Translations under genes and position numbers: made by a program
Part shown: in pieces, positions 20,840 through 33,214 of the stretch
Layout of the letters: every line of letters begins with the position of its first letter
How positions within the stretch are numbered: position 1 is the stretch's first letter
DNA from: Cinnamomum chago
Lineage: Eukaryota; Streptophyta; Magnoliopsida; Laurales; Lauraceae
DNA length: 64,000 bases
Assembly (NCBI GenBank): GCA_038049695.1
Contig: CP142452.1
Location: 33,716,501 to 33,780,500, forward strand
Direction: 5' to 3'
Notes under the pieces: model-generated
The model's database searches: none
Told to the model about the DNA's origin: nothing
What the model saw: only the letters and a program-made list of their open reading frames with translations

Positions 20840-22606
20840 TGTTGGAAAATAGGTGGGCCATTCAGATAGGTTTCAAAAACTTTTGACCCACTTGATGCAG
20901 GGATCAACTATCAAGAAGACAACAAACCCAATCCAGGATGCAATCCCTCAAACTCATAAAACATGTACAGCAATATAACCTATTTAGAAGATAGAAAACA
21001 ACACCTAAACATGCAACCACGAAATCCACAACATACAAGGGTGTAGATTATACCTTTGGAGCTTAGTTGTGCTCTAATGGAGAATTTGAATTCTTTCTTT
21101 GATGATGAACACTTTCACTAATCAAATTAGAATCTCCAACACCTTTTGATCTTCCACGCTATGACCCGTATCAGATTCTCTTTTCTCAAGAAGATGGTGG
21201 AATCTCCAAGAGCAAAACCCTAGAGGAAAGTAGAAGAGAAACTAGAAGAGGGAAGTGATGTGCAACAACTTGCACAAGAGAGGAAGAGAGATGACGGGCG
21301 TGAATCCCTAGGTGGGATTGTGCATTAGGACGTCCAAGGCACTCCTCTCCTCCTTTTATAACACTTAAGCAACCTCCTCTTACTAATTGAAATAGAAGTC
21401 TTACTTCCAAAACAATTAGTTGCTTACTAAATCACAATTAGAAGTCTTACTTCAAATATAATCAGTAACTTCATCTTTTACTAATTAAAATAGAAGTCCT
21501 ACTTCTATTAATAATTAGTAACTCACTATTACCACTATTAGAAGTCTCACTTCAAATAGAAATAGTAACTTTCTATTTCCTTTTAGAGTTCTACTATAAT
21601 TAGTATCTTTCTAATATCTTGGGCTAGCGTGGGGACCACTAGGGATTCCTTAGAAAGCTGGCTCCAACTGGGACACGCGACCCCACATCTCATGTACAAT
21701 CCGGGCCCACAGTTAATTGCAAATAACTCCACTATATAAATGCAATTGACCTCCAGTCTTAGGAATATATTACAATGAAGACCCTAAACTTCCCAATTAC
21801 CATAAGTAGGCCCCTCCATCTATATCCATGGATCAATTGGACCTATCCACCAAAATAGATCCATATCTTATTATCCTTGAGAGCCCCAATTAATTATAAT
21901 GATCGTTTGGTACCGATCCAATTAACTCTTAATTGGAATGGGTGCGCACTTACCAATGATATATCCATTAATTGGCACAAGGGGATATTAAAGATAGATT
22001 CCATCTTGACCATTAAATGTTCCCACAGCTCTACTACCACGTACCCAAATCACCGAGGTGTTGACCTACAATTGGCCTCACTCATTGGTGACTCAAAGTA
22101 AATGAATAGATAGAAACTTGAGTTCATTAATGTCTCAGGATTATGAGCCTATTGCTAGGGAATTATGAGAGCAAACCTTAAATTTAAGACAGTGTATATA
22201 AGGTGCTCCTCATGGTCCTTCAATACATCCAATGTACCAGCACCATGATCCAGAATCTTACATTCTGATGATCGAGACAAATCACACTATCTCATAGTGA
22301 TCAAAGTGCTGCAACCTTGTCAGATGAGATGCCCAATCTCATCACTGGTTGTGAAGATATTTAAGTATAAGATTTGCAATACATGTCTCCTGTATGTGGA
22401 TCTCATCCATACACATGTATTACATCTAGTATACTTGAGGACTCCAGTTCATCTCATGAACCATTATATCATTCGTATTAGTTATGTGCAAACAAGTAAT
22501 AAAACATCATTCATCTCATGAAAGGAAAGCAATAATATATATTGATAAATAAAGAAATTAATCAATTTATTCATCATATACTGGTATTGAGACCATAAAA
22601 CTAACA
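20840..22606 (-). mobile_element. Antisense solo LTR of the same copia family, inside pol
   Basis: Starts TGTTGGAAAATAGG and ends CTAACA. The flanks are CTGAT (20835-20839) and CTAAT (22607-22611), a 5-bp target duplication with one later mutation. Removing it rejoins YDSDELI to PVGYTDSDF of RNase H exactly. Length 1767 bp with no internal region. This is a second antisense hit by the element's own family. Confidence 0.93.
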
Positions 22607-23098
22607 CTAATTCCAGTTGGGTACACAGATTCTGACTTTATGTCAGATAAGGATTCCAGGAAATCCACCACTGGTTATGTGTTTATGCTTGGCGGAGGAG
22701 CCATCAGCTGGAGGAGTATTAAATAGGAATGTACCGCTGATTCCACTTCTGAGGCTGAATATGTAGCGGCTTGTGAAGCAACTAAGAAAGCAGTTTGGCT
22801 CAAAAGATTCCTTTTGAAACTTGGAGTGGTACCTTTGGCACGACAGCCGCTTATAGTTTACTATGATAGCAGCGGGGCAGTCGCTCAGTCCAAGGAACCC
22901 AAGAGCCATAAAAGTCAAAAGCACGTACAGAGGAAGTATCACTTGGTTAGAGAGATTGTCCAGAGAGGTGATATTGCAATCACCAAGATAGCTTCTGCGG
23001 ACAATCTGGCAGATCCCTTTACTACGCCTTTGACTACCAAAGTCTTTGAGCAGCATGTAAATGGGATGGGCATGAGATGCAATCCTGATTGGCATTGA
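22607..23098 (+). pseudogene. Copia RNase H, C-terminal part of pol
   Basis: Continues pol: [17 protein letters not shown] (first RNase H Asp), [10 protein letters not shown] followed by TAG where Gln is expected, STSEAEYVAACEATKKAVW (catalytic Glu), YYDSSGAVAQSKEP (third Asp) and ASADNLADPFTTPLT (last Asp). It ends TGA at 23096-23098. The in-frame TAG near 22723 would truncate it even without the nested LTR. Confidence 0.9.
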
Positions 23099-23101
23099 GC
23101 C

Positions 23102-23113
23102 AGAGTGGGAGAT
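23102..23113 (+). other. Copia polypurine tract
   Basis: A purine-rich stretch (AGAGTGGGAGA) immediately before the 3' LTR, in the position where plus-strand synthesis is primed. Confidence 0.8.
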
Positions 23114-24883
23114 TGTTAGTTTTGATTGTCTCAGTACCAAGTATATGATGTAATAAATTGATTCATTTCTTTATTTATCAATACAATCATGCTTTCCTTT
23201 CATGAGATGAATGATGTTTAATTCTTTACTTACACATAACTAATACGAATGACATAATGGTTCATAAGATGAACTGGAGTCCACAAGTATACTAAATGTA
23301 ATACATGTGTATGGATGAGATCCACAAACAGGAGGCATGTATTGCAAATCTAATACTTAAATATCTTCACAACCAGTGATGGGATTGGGCATCTCATCTG
23401 ATAAGGTTGCAACACTTTGATCACTATGAAATAGTGTGATTTGTCTTGATCATCGGAATGTAAGATTCTGGATCATGGTGCTGGTACATTGGATGTATTG
23501 AAGGACCATGAGGAGCACCTTATATACATTGTCTTAAATTTAAGGTTTGCTCCCATAATTCCCTAGCAATAGGCTCATAATCCTGAGACATTAATGAACT
23601 CAAGTTTCTATCTATGCATTTGCTTTGAGTCACCAATGAGTGAGGCCAATTGTAGGTCAACACCTCGGTGATTTGGGTACGTGGTAGTAGAGTTGTGGGA
23701 AGATTCAATGGTCAAGATGGAATCTATCTTTAATATCCCCTTGTGCCAATTAATGAATTTATCATTGGTAAGTGCGCACCCATTCAAATTAAGAGTTAAT
23801 TGGATCGGTACCAAACGATCACTATAATTAATTGGGGCTCAAGGATAATAAGATATGGATCTATTTTGGTGGACATGTCCAATTGATCCATGAATATAGA
23901 TGGAGGGGCCTACTTGTGGTTATTGAGAAGTTTAGGGTCTTCATTGTAATATATTCCTAAGACTGGAGTGCAATTGCATTTATATAGTGGAGTTATTTAC
24001 AATTAACTGTGGGCCCAGATTGCACATGAGATGTGGGGTCGAGTGTCCCAGTTAGAGCCATCTTTCTAAGGAATCACTAGTGGTCCCCACGCTAGCCCAA
24101 GATATTAGAAAGATACTAATTATTGTAGAACTCTAAAAGGAAATAGAAATTTATTATTTCTATTTGAAGTGAGACTTCTAATAGTGGTAATAGTAAGTTA
24201 CTAATTATTAATGGAAGTAGGACTTCTATTTTAATTAGAAATGAGAAACCTACTAATTGTTGTGGAAGTAAGACTTCTATGGCAACTAGCAAGGGAGAAG
24301 GTTAGTAATTTGTAATGGGAGTTAAACTTCTATTTCAAATAGGAAAAGTGGTGGAATTGAGGGCTATAAAGAGGGGAATAAACCCCTCTTGGACGTGCGT
24401 AATAGAGAGAGCAATTTCTGCCCCTTTGTGCAAGTGTTGCACAACTTCTCTTCCTCTTCTAGTTCTCCTCTCTTTCTCCTCTAGTTCCTTAGAGTTACTA
24501 GTTGGGTTTTCTCTTGAAGTTTCCACCAATCTTCTTCAGAAAAGAGATCTAATACGGGTCATAGCGTGGAAGATCAAAGGGTGTTGGAGATTCTGATTTG
24601 ATTAAGTGAAAGCGTTCAATCATCAAAGAAAGGAATCAACTTCTCCATTAGAGCACTACAAGGCTCCAAAGGTATAATCTACATCATTGTTTGTTGTAGA
24701 TTTCGTGGATGCATGTTTAGGTGTTGTTTTCTATCTTCTAGATAGTATATATTGTTGTACATGATTTATGAGTTTGAGGGATTGCATCCTGGATTGGTTT
24801 TGTTGCCTTCTAGATAGTTGATCCCTGCATCAAGTGGGTCAAAAGTTTTGAAACCTATCTGGAAGGCCCACCTACTTCCAACA
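23114..24883 (+). repeat. Copia 3' LTR
   Basis: TGTTAG to CCAACA, 1770 bp, uninterrupted, and the reference copy for the other four LTRs of this family in the window. It is followed directly by the GAGTC target duplication. Confidence 0.95.
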
Positions 24884-24888
24884 GAGTC

Positions 24889-25866
24889 CGATAGGGATTT
24901 CCAAAAAAAAAAAATCTTAAAAAAAACTCCTTCAAATTTTTTTTCTTTGGAATCAAATTTGAGAAAGTTTGGTCCCCTCCTTTTTCGGATTTAGTGCTCG
25001 CAGAAATGTTTGAACCCTTATTCAGATTGTGACACCGTTCGTTCTCTTTGATGAATCCATTAAAAAAAATCAAAAAATTTTCAAAACCCACTATGGTTGC
25101 ACCAATTACGTTCTTTAACCAAAGTGGATCTAAGAAAAGCCTTGTCCAGAGTATGGAGAAAGCTAGACTGTTCGAGGCAAGGGTCCTCCAAACGGGTTTA
25201 TTAAGTAATTATACCCTTACCTGGGGGCTGATCTATCTACTAAGGTTTCATAAGACCGAATTGAAAACCTTTGTGTTTCTTTAAAAAAAAAAACAAAAAG
25301 ATTTCAAAAAAATACTTTAAAAAAAATCGTCATTTTTTGGTTTACATATGAGAAATCTTGGTTCCTTCCCTTTCGGATAAAAGCTCGCGGAAATAACTTG
25401 TAGCTTGCGTTCGGATTGGAACACCATTTGCTCTCTTTTATGAATCCGATTTTGACCTTTCAAAAAATCTCATCTCGTGTCTATTCCAAGGATGCGATTT
25501 GCAACTTTTGTACCTAGCGGTGCCAGTACGCCCTTCTGGGTCTACTATATTCGCGACCGATACATTTGTATCTCCAACCTTATATCATCTTACCTCGAGT
25601 GAGCCTCGCTTCTCGGTAATTTGAATTAAGGTCCACAGTTGCTTCTAGCAGTCACTGGAACGCTCGATCTGAGCCTCCTGTACTTGCGTTCAGAACAATT
25701 GTATCCTTTATGGCTTTTTGCCTTCTTCACCTCGCTTGGACCAGACCATGTTCCCTTGAGCGATTTGAAAAGACAAAACCATAGTTCTTTCCCATTTATG
25801 ATCACTGTATTCTTGTGATTACTAATGGACGTAGTCTTATTTCAGAAGTTTTCCAAAACTAACAAT
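24889..25866 (+). other. Tat leader, resumed after copia
   Basis: Non-coding leader containing the second and third leader-repeat blocks (about 24940-25090 and 25325-25470), each with a TTTGAGAAA-like start, GCTCGC(A/G)GAAAT and TCTCTTT(G/T)ATGAATCC. No protein-like frame is seen. Confidence 0.65.
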
Positions 25867-26671
25867 GACAGCTTCATTAACTATCACTTTCGATGAGAAC
25901 AAGTACAAGCTCATGCTCCTAGAGAAGCAGAACAAGCGCACTCATAAGCGCCCTGCTAGTTGCCGAAGCGTCGCCTCCCTCGGCAAATCTCAAAACACCG
26001 GGTCGACCTCTACTCCCCGGACTATCATCTTCGGGTCGTTGTGACCATTCCCACTTCCCGTAGAGGAAACCGCACCCGCTCAAAAGCAAAAGATCGCCCC
26101 ACAACGTGTCACTGCCATGACACCAAGGGCGAACACGAAGAAGCTTGAAGCCCGTGGCAACCCCACGAAGCCTCAACCTATAGAGAACCAGGTATACCAT
26201 AAGACTTGGTCCCCAAGACCTTCACCAAAACAAAGGAGGTTCCGAGCATCTGCAAGGCCAGCATACCTGGCCCCTCTCAAAGAAAACCGGTTCTATCATC
26301 TTGCATACATGAAGGAAGAGCAACCAGTCTCTTGCCTGACAAAGAAGTCAGCCCACCATGAAACGGCTTGTTCCTACAAGCTAAAAATCAAATCATACAT
26401 CACCAGGCCTCTACAAGAACCTGCCAAGGCCTGCACTCCTGTATTTCGACCCTTTATCTCAACGGGGGCCGAACTCGCAAAATTCAAAGCGAAGTTTGGC
26501 CCGTCGTATACTTCGCCGCATGTCGTATCGACAAAAGAGACTAGAAAGGCAAAGGACCCAGCATCCTATCCTCCAAGTCTCCCAAAAATGGGTCGAAAAA
26601 GAAAGACCCAATCAAGTTGTTGCTGTCCATGTGGTTGGCAAAACCTAGAGACGTCAGAAGTCGGCAACTAA
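25867..26671 (+). pseudogene. Tat upstream ORF / gag N-terminal region remnant
   Basis: An ATG at 25867 opens a short basic peptide (MTASLTITFDENKYKLMLLE) that stops at 26043. A second frame (26117-26671, 184 codons) is rich in Lys, Arg, Pro and Ser and ends in a Cys cluster. Neither matches a domain I recognise. They lie just before gag and could be a degraded ORF or gag extension known from some Tat elements, or chance. Confidence 0.3.
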
Positions 26672-26834
26672 ACTTCATGTCCGACGACTGGTGACTCACA
26701 ACGTCTCCTGGATACGAAGACATCAATCTTTTACTCCTTCAAGCTAAGGACAACGGAGTAATCCTTCCTCAAGCTCTTCAAGAATGAGAACTAGCTCAGT
26801 CACCAGAACGATCTCTTCGTTCGAATAACAGGGG

Positions 26835-28133
26835 ATGAACGTTTTGGCTACAAACTCTGAGCAACCTCGCAATCCACCTCCTGATGAAACGACCGCATGA
26901 TTCCAGCAATTGGAGCAAGGTCAGTAGAGGATTGAGGCTCTAATGGAAAATCTTCTTCTCGCTTTTCAGCGTCAAGAAAACAACCAATCTCCTCCAGATA
27001 ACAAGGAAAATGCAGAAAACAATGAGTCACGCGCCCTTACCAAAAGGGACGTTGACGATATCCTCGCCAAAGCAAGAGAAGAGGATACACTAAAGGAGCA
27101 TGGGATCAAGCCACCATATCCCTTATGGGTGGACTTGGTCCCGTTTCCTGCAAAATTCAAACAACCTACTCTCCAAACATATACGGGGAAAGGTTCCGCC
27201 AGACAGTACGTCATCCACTTCAAGATCCTGACGGGAGCTATTGCGGATCAAGATGCCCTCAAGATCCGTCTCTTTGCAAGTACCCTAAAAGGTATGGCCT
27301 TCGATTGGTACTCCACTTTGCCAGAGGACTCCATCCAAAATTGGGTCATGCTAGAGACACGCTTCCTGACTCACTTCAAAGGTGAGGATCATCCTGTTAC
27401 TATGGCACAACTCTGCAGCCTAAAACAAGGAGAGAATGAGTCAACTTACGACTTCATTCACAAGTGGAAGGCGATGGCATACAAATGGTCGGATGTACTG
27501 CCACAAGCGTCGCTCGTCGACATCTACCGTAACAACATGAGAGCAAGGACCCACTCCATGATTATCAACAACAAATCAAAGAACCTGGGAGAACTCCTAG
27601 AAGCAGCTATGGAGGCTGAAATGTGGATCAAAGACCTCAACAGTCAGCAGTCATCAAAGAAAGAGCCGACTACCATTACGACTTCAAAGCCAAAGAAAAA
27701 TGAGGTTCTTAATGTGCAAACCAAGTCAGCTCCTTAGCAGCCAAAGAAAGCTGAAAACAAAGCTGCAGGTAAGAAACCTGAACTCTCTGATGCCTTCAGA
27801 GAACGAGTAGAGAAAAAATACCCGTTCGATGAAGGTGTCGAAGAAATCTTCGAGGCTCTTGTAACAAATGGTAAACTCACCTTACCTGAGCCCAAAAGAC
27901 CGAGAGATGTTGGCAAAACCAACGATCCTCGGTATTGTCCCTACCACCAGATGATCTCGCATCCTCTCAATCAATGCTTTGTTATGAGAGAAAAGATCAA
28001 CGAGATGTGGAAAAATGAGGTCATCACCTTTGACAAAAACTATGGGTCTGCCTCCGTCAACATGGTGTCATATGGACAAGCTTCAAAGACACCAAAGGAG
28101 AAGACCACCACTTCCTTCAAGGTGATAAGATGA
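26835..28133 (+). pseudogene. Tat gag with Tat-type zinc knuckle
   Basis: The likely start is ATG 26835 (MNVLATNSEQPRNPPPDETT), closed by TGA and TAG soon after. The main open frame runs 26943-27737. The capsid domain is clear: PTLQTYTGKGSARQYVIHFK, then LRLFASTLKGMAFDWYSTLP-type sequence, FLTHFKGEDHPVTMAQLCSL and ESTYDFIHKWKAMAYKW. After a TAG at 27735 the same frame continues through FRERVEKKYPFDEGVEEIFE to PRYCPYHQMISHPLNQC, the C-H-H-C knuckle variant of Tat elements, and stops near 28133. There are at least three stops in frame. Confidence 0.85.
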
Positions 28134-28211
28134 CTCAGACGTCCCAAGAGTTGGTTTCTTATCCAACATTAGACGGACAACCCATATGGGTGCATCACGA
28201 TCTCCTATAAG

Positions 28212-29864
28212 ATGAAAATTAGGAGATCGTCAAAACAAAGCTTACCGCTCAACAGCGAAGGCAAGCCAAGAGATAACTCCACAAGCTCAAACAATAGGAG
28301 AAAGCTCAACCAAAGCAAGAAGTCCCTGAAAAGGCAGAGACCTCTTCCACTGCTTCGCTGGGGGCAACGGAAGAATCCAAGGCTTCAAAGGTGGAAAGAA
28401 AATTCACCATTGGCGATTTCATGCCACCTCAATTTAGAAATGAAACTGCGCAAGGGGCATCATACTCTTGCAATTCGGTAATTGGATTCTCCATAGATGG
28501 ATACGAGTCCAGTGACACCGACGCGTGGGAGGAATCCCTTGAAACAGGAGAAAACCTCTCCGATGAAGAATGGGTCCCCGAATCTCACCTTATGCCAGTA
28601 ATCCCGTATAACCCATATCAGCAACAAGGATCCTGGTCTGATGATAAAGAAGACCAAGAGGCTGCTCAAGAAAATATTGTCGACTCAGTACTCTTCAACG
28701 CTCCAGTGGAACCCAATCGTGTTGAACCACAAGGGGCAGACGAAGAAGAAGATTTGGCTCCCATGCCTGATATTGAAGAGTATGCGAGGATCTTGCGGCG
28801 CCTTGCCTTAGAACAAGAGTAAGATCTTCGCGATCAAAATCCGAAACCAGAAGTCCCTGAAAATCGACAGGTACCTCCTCCTTCAATTCCTGAAAATGAA
28901 GAAAACAGTTAGATGGAAGACCCTCTCACATCCGATGATGAGCCCGACTCCCAACAGTCCGCTCTGGGGGGATCTCCTATCAGGGCAACTTGCAATGCGA
29001 TAGTTCAGGATGATAGCACCTCTAAAGCATCTTCTACTGAAGATATGTACTCTTCGGCTACACCTGATGGTATATCTTCCAGAGCTACATTTTCTAAGGT
29101 GACTTCTACTGAGATAACACCTTCTCAGCCTTCGTCCCCTGAAACCGTGACATCGCAACTCACAACTCTTCCGACTGATCATTCTGAAGAAACTTCAGAA
29201 GAAGACCTGGTCAATTGGTCCAAGATACCTGACCTCATAGGAGATGTCTGACCGACAAATTACTCAATGAAGGAGAAAAGTTGCTGGATGCTGTTCAGGG
29301 CTTGTTCCCGGAAAATACTCCAAGTAACGCAATCACTGAGGATGGTGACTCTGCTGCAGACACATCTTCAGCAAATGAGAAGGATCAACCCTTGGATCCC
29401 AAGGATGATCTTCCGAATGAAGACCCTTCTCAAGAAGCTCTTGAAGTTGGTAGAGGTACCTATTTTGGCCGGGATTACCACAAAAATTACAACCAATCTT
29501 CTTCTTCTTATGTAAATCCTTCGGGAAAACAAGTTGTAAACGCCCCAAGTGGCAACAGTAATGAAAATGTAGGCCCGAAGGAGGCTTTCAAGTAGACTTG
29601 ATTGAGCATTTCAAACACATACCTGCACGACTGCACATCCTTGATTTATTACGAATGTCTCCATACACTTGTGATAATCTCATTTCAGAACTCCAAAGGT
29701 TGAATACGGATGTCGACAAACATGTCCCACAAGTCCTACAAATTGAAATGGACTATAGGGTCAAAAAATCGAATACTCCCTCAAAGGGAGAAAGGAAGAA
29801 AACCGAGGGATCAGGCATTGAATGCCTCTCAGTACAGAAAGTAGCAAGTGCAACCATTCGGTAA
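28212..29864 (+). pseudogene. Tat acidic linker and pre-protease region
   Basis: The span between knuckle and protease. It has an acidic, low-complexity frame (28391-28822, MERKFTIGDFMPPQFRNET, with many Glu/Asp), a Ser/Thr-rich acidic frame (28913-29251), and a segment at about 29590-29780 (EHFKHIPARLHILDLLRMSP) that is the recurrent block preceding the Tat protease. The frame is broken into at least four pieces. No function is assigned to the acidic part. Confidence 0.55.
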
Positions 29865-30263
29865 GGATGACCTCCTGCTAGGCGAGACAACGCACAACTG
29901 ACCCCTGTACTTCACAGGGCACATCAAAGAAATGCCGATACACAGAGTCTAGATCGACCCAGGTTCTGCACTCAACCTCATCTCTACTTCGGCACTTTAG
30001 AGCTGGGCATCCCACCTAGCAAGCTGAGTCACACGTCTGTATCGATCTTTGGGTACGATGGGAGCGCTCAAAGGCCTATCGGTAAAATCAGGTTCAAGTT
30101 GCAAATCGGCGATCTTATCTTTGAAGTCACTGTGTATGCAATAAGAACCCCTTCATGCTACAACATCCTTCTTGGATGCCCCTGGATACACGAGAATGAC
30201 GTCGTTCCTTCAACTCTACATCAATGCATCAAGTTCATTGGCAACGACGACTCGATACATTGA
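29865..30263 (+). pseudogene. Tat aspartic protease
   Basis: Retropepsin of the Tat type: DDLLLGETTHN, PLYFTGHIKEMPIHRV, a TAG, then the active site IDPGSALNLISTSAL (DPGSA where other lineages have DSGA or DTGA). The flap and C-terminus follow in GYDGSAQRPIGKIRFKLQIG and CYNILLGCPWIHENDVVPST. In-frame stops sit directly before and after the active-site block, with frameshifts nearby. The frame ends with SIH then TGA (30261-30263), where pol is joined to the RNase H with no RT between. Confidence 0.82.
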
Positions 30264-31010
30264 ATGCTGGTGGGTGCGGAGCATCACTACTCTCTAGTTG
30301 AAAGTGAATGCCTTGCAGTGATGTTCGCCGTACAAAAGCTACGCCACTACCTTCTTTCGAACACAGTCTACCTGATTTCGAGGATCAACTTCTTAAAGGT
30401 CCTTGTCACAGAAGCAGGTTCTCTTAATGCCCGACTGACAAAATGGTCCATCCTCCTATCACAACTTGATATCAGGTATGTACCACAAAAGGCAATCAAA
30501 GGCAAAGCTCTAACAGATTTCCTCGCAAACCATCCGTTGCCTAATGATTCCCCACTCAGGGATGATCTCCCAGATGAATCTGTCTACAACGTAGAGACGT
30601 TCTCACCAAATGCTTCCTGGGACATGTACTTTGACGGTGCAATTGGGACAAATGAAAAAAGAAAGCTAATCTCGGGAGTTGGCATCCTCTTTGTTAGTCC
30701 CGATAAGCACATGGTTCCACATGCTTTTTCGCTACTGGAACCATGCTCAAACAATGTAGCTGAATACCAAGCTCTCATCGTAGGACTGGAACTAGCCCTC
30801 GAATCCGGCATCACCATGCTGGAAGTCTTTGGAGACTCTCAACTGATCGTTAACCAGATGAATCAGAAATGTGAAGTCAGGAAGCCTGATCTGTTGCCTT
30901 ACTATAACAAGGCACAATCGCTTCGTTAAAGGTTTGAAATCTGTCACATCACCCACATCCTCAGAGGTGAGAACATCAGTGCAGATGCCCTGGCCGGACT
31001 TGCCGCATCA
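30264..31010 (+). pseudogene. Tat RNase H plus archaeal-type RNase H (RT missing)
   Basis: It starts abruptly within the gypsy RNase H (GAEHHYSLVESECLAVMFAV, then LTKWSILLSQLDIRYVPQ). The polymerase domain and the first RNase H Asp are absent. A second RNase H follows with its four acidic residues: MYFDGAIG, NNVAEYQALIVGLELAL, FGDSQLIVNQ and NISADALAGLAA. This doubled arrangement is diagnostic of the Tat lineage. The main frame (30264-30929) ends with TAA after NKAQSLR, and the last motif follows that stop. Confidence 0.88.
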
Positions 31011-32407
31011 ATGGTAATCCAAGAAGGGGAAAACATACAAATTACAGTGTGTCAAAGAAGGATTCTCCCCCCTCTTAACACACACCAAGCAGTTACTGAA
31101 TGCCACCAATTGGCCGGAAGTCGGATCTCCATCCTCAAACCTTCGATCGGCGACTGGAGAGATCCGTTCATTGATTACACCATGTTCGGAATCCTCCCTG
31201 AAGATCCAAAAGAACAGGTAAGCATTCAAAGACGAGCCCCAAACTTTCATTTGGATATACCTTCAAAAATGCTTTACAGAAAATCCTTCGACAGAGTACT
31301 TCTACGCTGCTTGTCACAACAAGAGGCTGAGGAAGCCCTCAAAGAAGTTCATGCTGGTCTTTGTGGAGCTCATCAAGCTGGTCCCAAGCTCTTCGATCAG
31401 ATAAAAAAGTAGGGATATTATTGGCCTACCATGGTAGCTGCTGCCATGCAATTTGCTAAACGCTGCCGCCAATGCCAAGTTCATGGAGACTATGTTCATA
31501 TGCCTCCAGAATGGCTACACCCCACAGCAATCTCATGGTCGTTCGAAGCTTGGGGTATGGACATCATAGGTCCTATCTCTCCCCCGTCAAGCAAAGGCCA
31601 TTGCTTCATCTTCGCCGCTACAAATTATTTCTTTAAGTGGTCAGAAGCATTTGCGCTCAGTGAAATGAAGACCTCATCAGTCCTTCAATTCTTGCCCATC
31701 AACATTATTTGTCGCTTCGGCATACCTAAAAGATTCGTTCATGATAACGGACCGCAATTCCGGGATCACCGATTCTACAGGTTTTGCGACAAATACAAAA
31801 TCCAGAGTTGTCCTTCGACTCCATACAATCCGGCAGCGAACGGACTAGCAGAAGCCTTCAACAAGACACTCTGCAAAATTCCCAAGAAAATGGTCTCTAG
31901 TCACAAAAGAGACTGGGGAGACAAACTACCTAAAGCTTTGTGGGCTTATCGAACCACCGTTCGAGGACCAACCCATAGCACACCATTCTCTTTGGTCTAT
32001 GGATGCGAAGCTGTTGTCCCCTTGGAAGTACAAATTCCTTCCCTAAGGGTATCTTTACAAAATGATATGACGCAAGAAAGCAATGTTAAATTGAGACTCC
32101 AAGAACTGGACAATCTCGACGAAAGACGGCTTGAAGCTCTACAAAGTATTGAGCTGTACCAAGCACGCATGGCAGGATCTTTCGCAAAAGGGTTCGGCAA
32201 CGCACCTTTAAAAAGGACAACTTGGTTCTTGCAATAAAAAGGTCAATGGTTTTCGCCCACAAATCCAAAGGCAAACTCGAACCAAAATGGGAAGGACCCT
32301 TCGTCATTGACAAACTCTTCTCCAACGGCGCATACGCACTTCTAAACATGGAGGACGACAGATGTATGCTACCCATCAACTACAAGTTCATGAAGCGGTA
32401 CTACCCT
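31011..32407 (+). pseudogene. Tat integrase (one stop, one frameshift)
   Basis: HHCC zinc domain: LKEVHAGLCGAHQAGPKLF, a TAG at 31410, then CRQCQVHGDYVHMPPEWL. Catalytic core with all three acids: FEAWGMDIIGPI, RFVHDNGPQFRDHRF and NGLAEAFNKTL. Further down are WGDKLPKALWAYRTT and TPFSLVYGCEAVVPLE. A frameshift near 32210 moves the C-terminal DNA-binding part (FAHKSKGKLEPKWEGPFVI, then INYKFMKRYYP) to another frame, ending at TGA 32408-32410. Except for these two lesions it looks well preserved. Confidence 0.9.
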
Positions 32408-32774
32408 TGAAGACTTCCGCCACTGGCTCAGAGCAGTGCCTGCACGGCCAAAGCCTATTCTCAGGTACTCGCTCGTCAAACCGACTCCTTTTAGATTTTT
32501 CATCCTTTTGTTGAGATTTCTAAAAATTCAAAACAATGCCTACTTTCATAGTTTCATTGTTAAAAAAAAATCCAAAAATCCAAGTTTAGGAGCCTCTTCC
32601 CGGACTTGACCAAATTTTCAATCTTTGAACCCAAAATTCATGGTTTGAAACAAAATCAGGACTCAGGAATTCCCACCCTAGTCCACCCTGACTTTTACAA
32701 CCAAAACAGTTTTAAGTCAAAATTTACGACCCTCATGTCTTTAAAAAAAAAAAAAAGGTTTTTTAGAAACTGCG

Positions 32775-33205
32775 GGGAAGCGACGCTCAGTCGATACTCG
32801 CAAAACCCAAAAATCGGAAGGATACGAACCCCATTCGATACTTCCAAAATTTCAAAATAGCAAGGAAGCGACGCTTTGTCGATACTAGCAGAATTTCAAA
32901 AATCGTGGAGACGCAACGTTCCAGTTGATATCCACAAACCCAAAATTCAAACAAAAACCGAGGTAAAAAAAAAAGACCTCAAAATTTTAAAATCATGGGG
33001 AAGCGACATTCAATCGATACCCACAAAACCAAAAGTTTTGAAAAAAAGGCAGGGAAGCGACGCTTAGTCGATATTTGCACCCAAATTCGGGAGGAGGCGA
33101 CATTCCATCGATACTCGCAACCGAATGAGCAATGAGGTGACATTTCATCGATACTTGCAAGACCATTCAGCAGGGAGGCGACTTTTAGTCGATACTTGCA
33201 TTTTT
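32775..33205 (+). repeat. Tandem array, about 9 units (GAAGCGACGCTCAGTCGATA)
   Basis: Degenerate units built on G(A/G)GGCGAC(A/G)TT(C)CATCGATACTTGC occur near 32776, 32820, 32862, 32908, 32998, 33052, 33091, 33132 and 33174. Spacing varies from about 39 to 90 bp and becomes regular (about 41 bp) at the right. Each core has a CGA-N7-TCG dyad. It lies between integrase and the antisense ORF, the region of Tat elements known to carry variable tandem repeats. Confidence 0.85.
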
Positions 33206-33214
33206 GAAAACCAA

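Larger units (their letters stand above)
12270..24883 (+). mobile_element. Ty1/copia retrotransposon with two nested antisense LTRs
   Basis: A complete copia structure flanked by a perfect 5-bp target duplication GAGTC (12265-12269 and 24884-24888). The order is 5' LTR (split), initiator tRNA-Met PBS, leader, gag, protease, integrase, RT, RNase H (split), a purine-rich tract and 3' LTR. Without the two nested solo LTRs (and one target copy each) it is about 9.07 kb. The first LTR base pair is mutated (TATTAG for TGTTAG). The LTRs differ at several per cent of sites by eye, and the coding region has frameshifts and stops, so this is not a recent insertion. I do not assign a named copia lineage. 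Confidence 0.93.
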
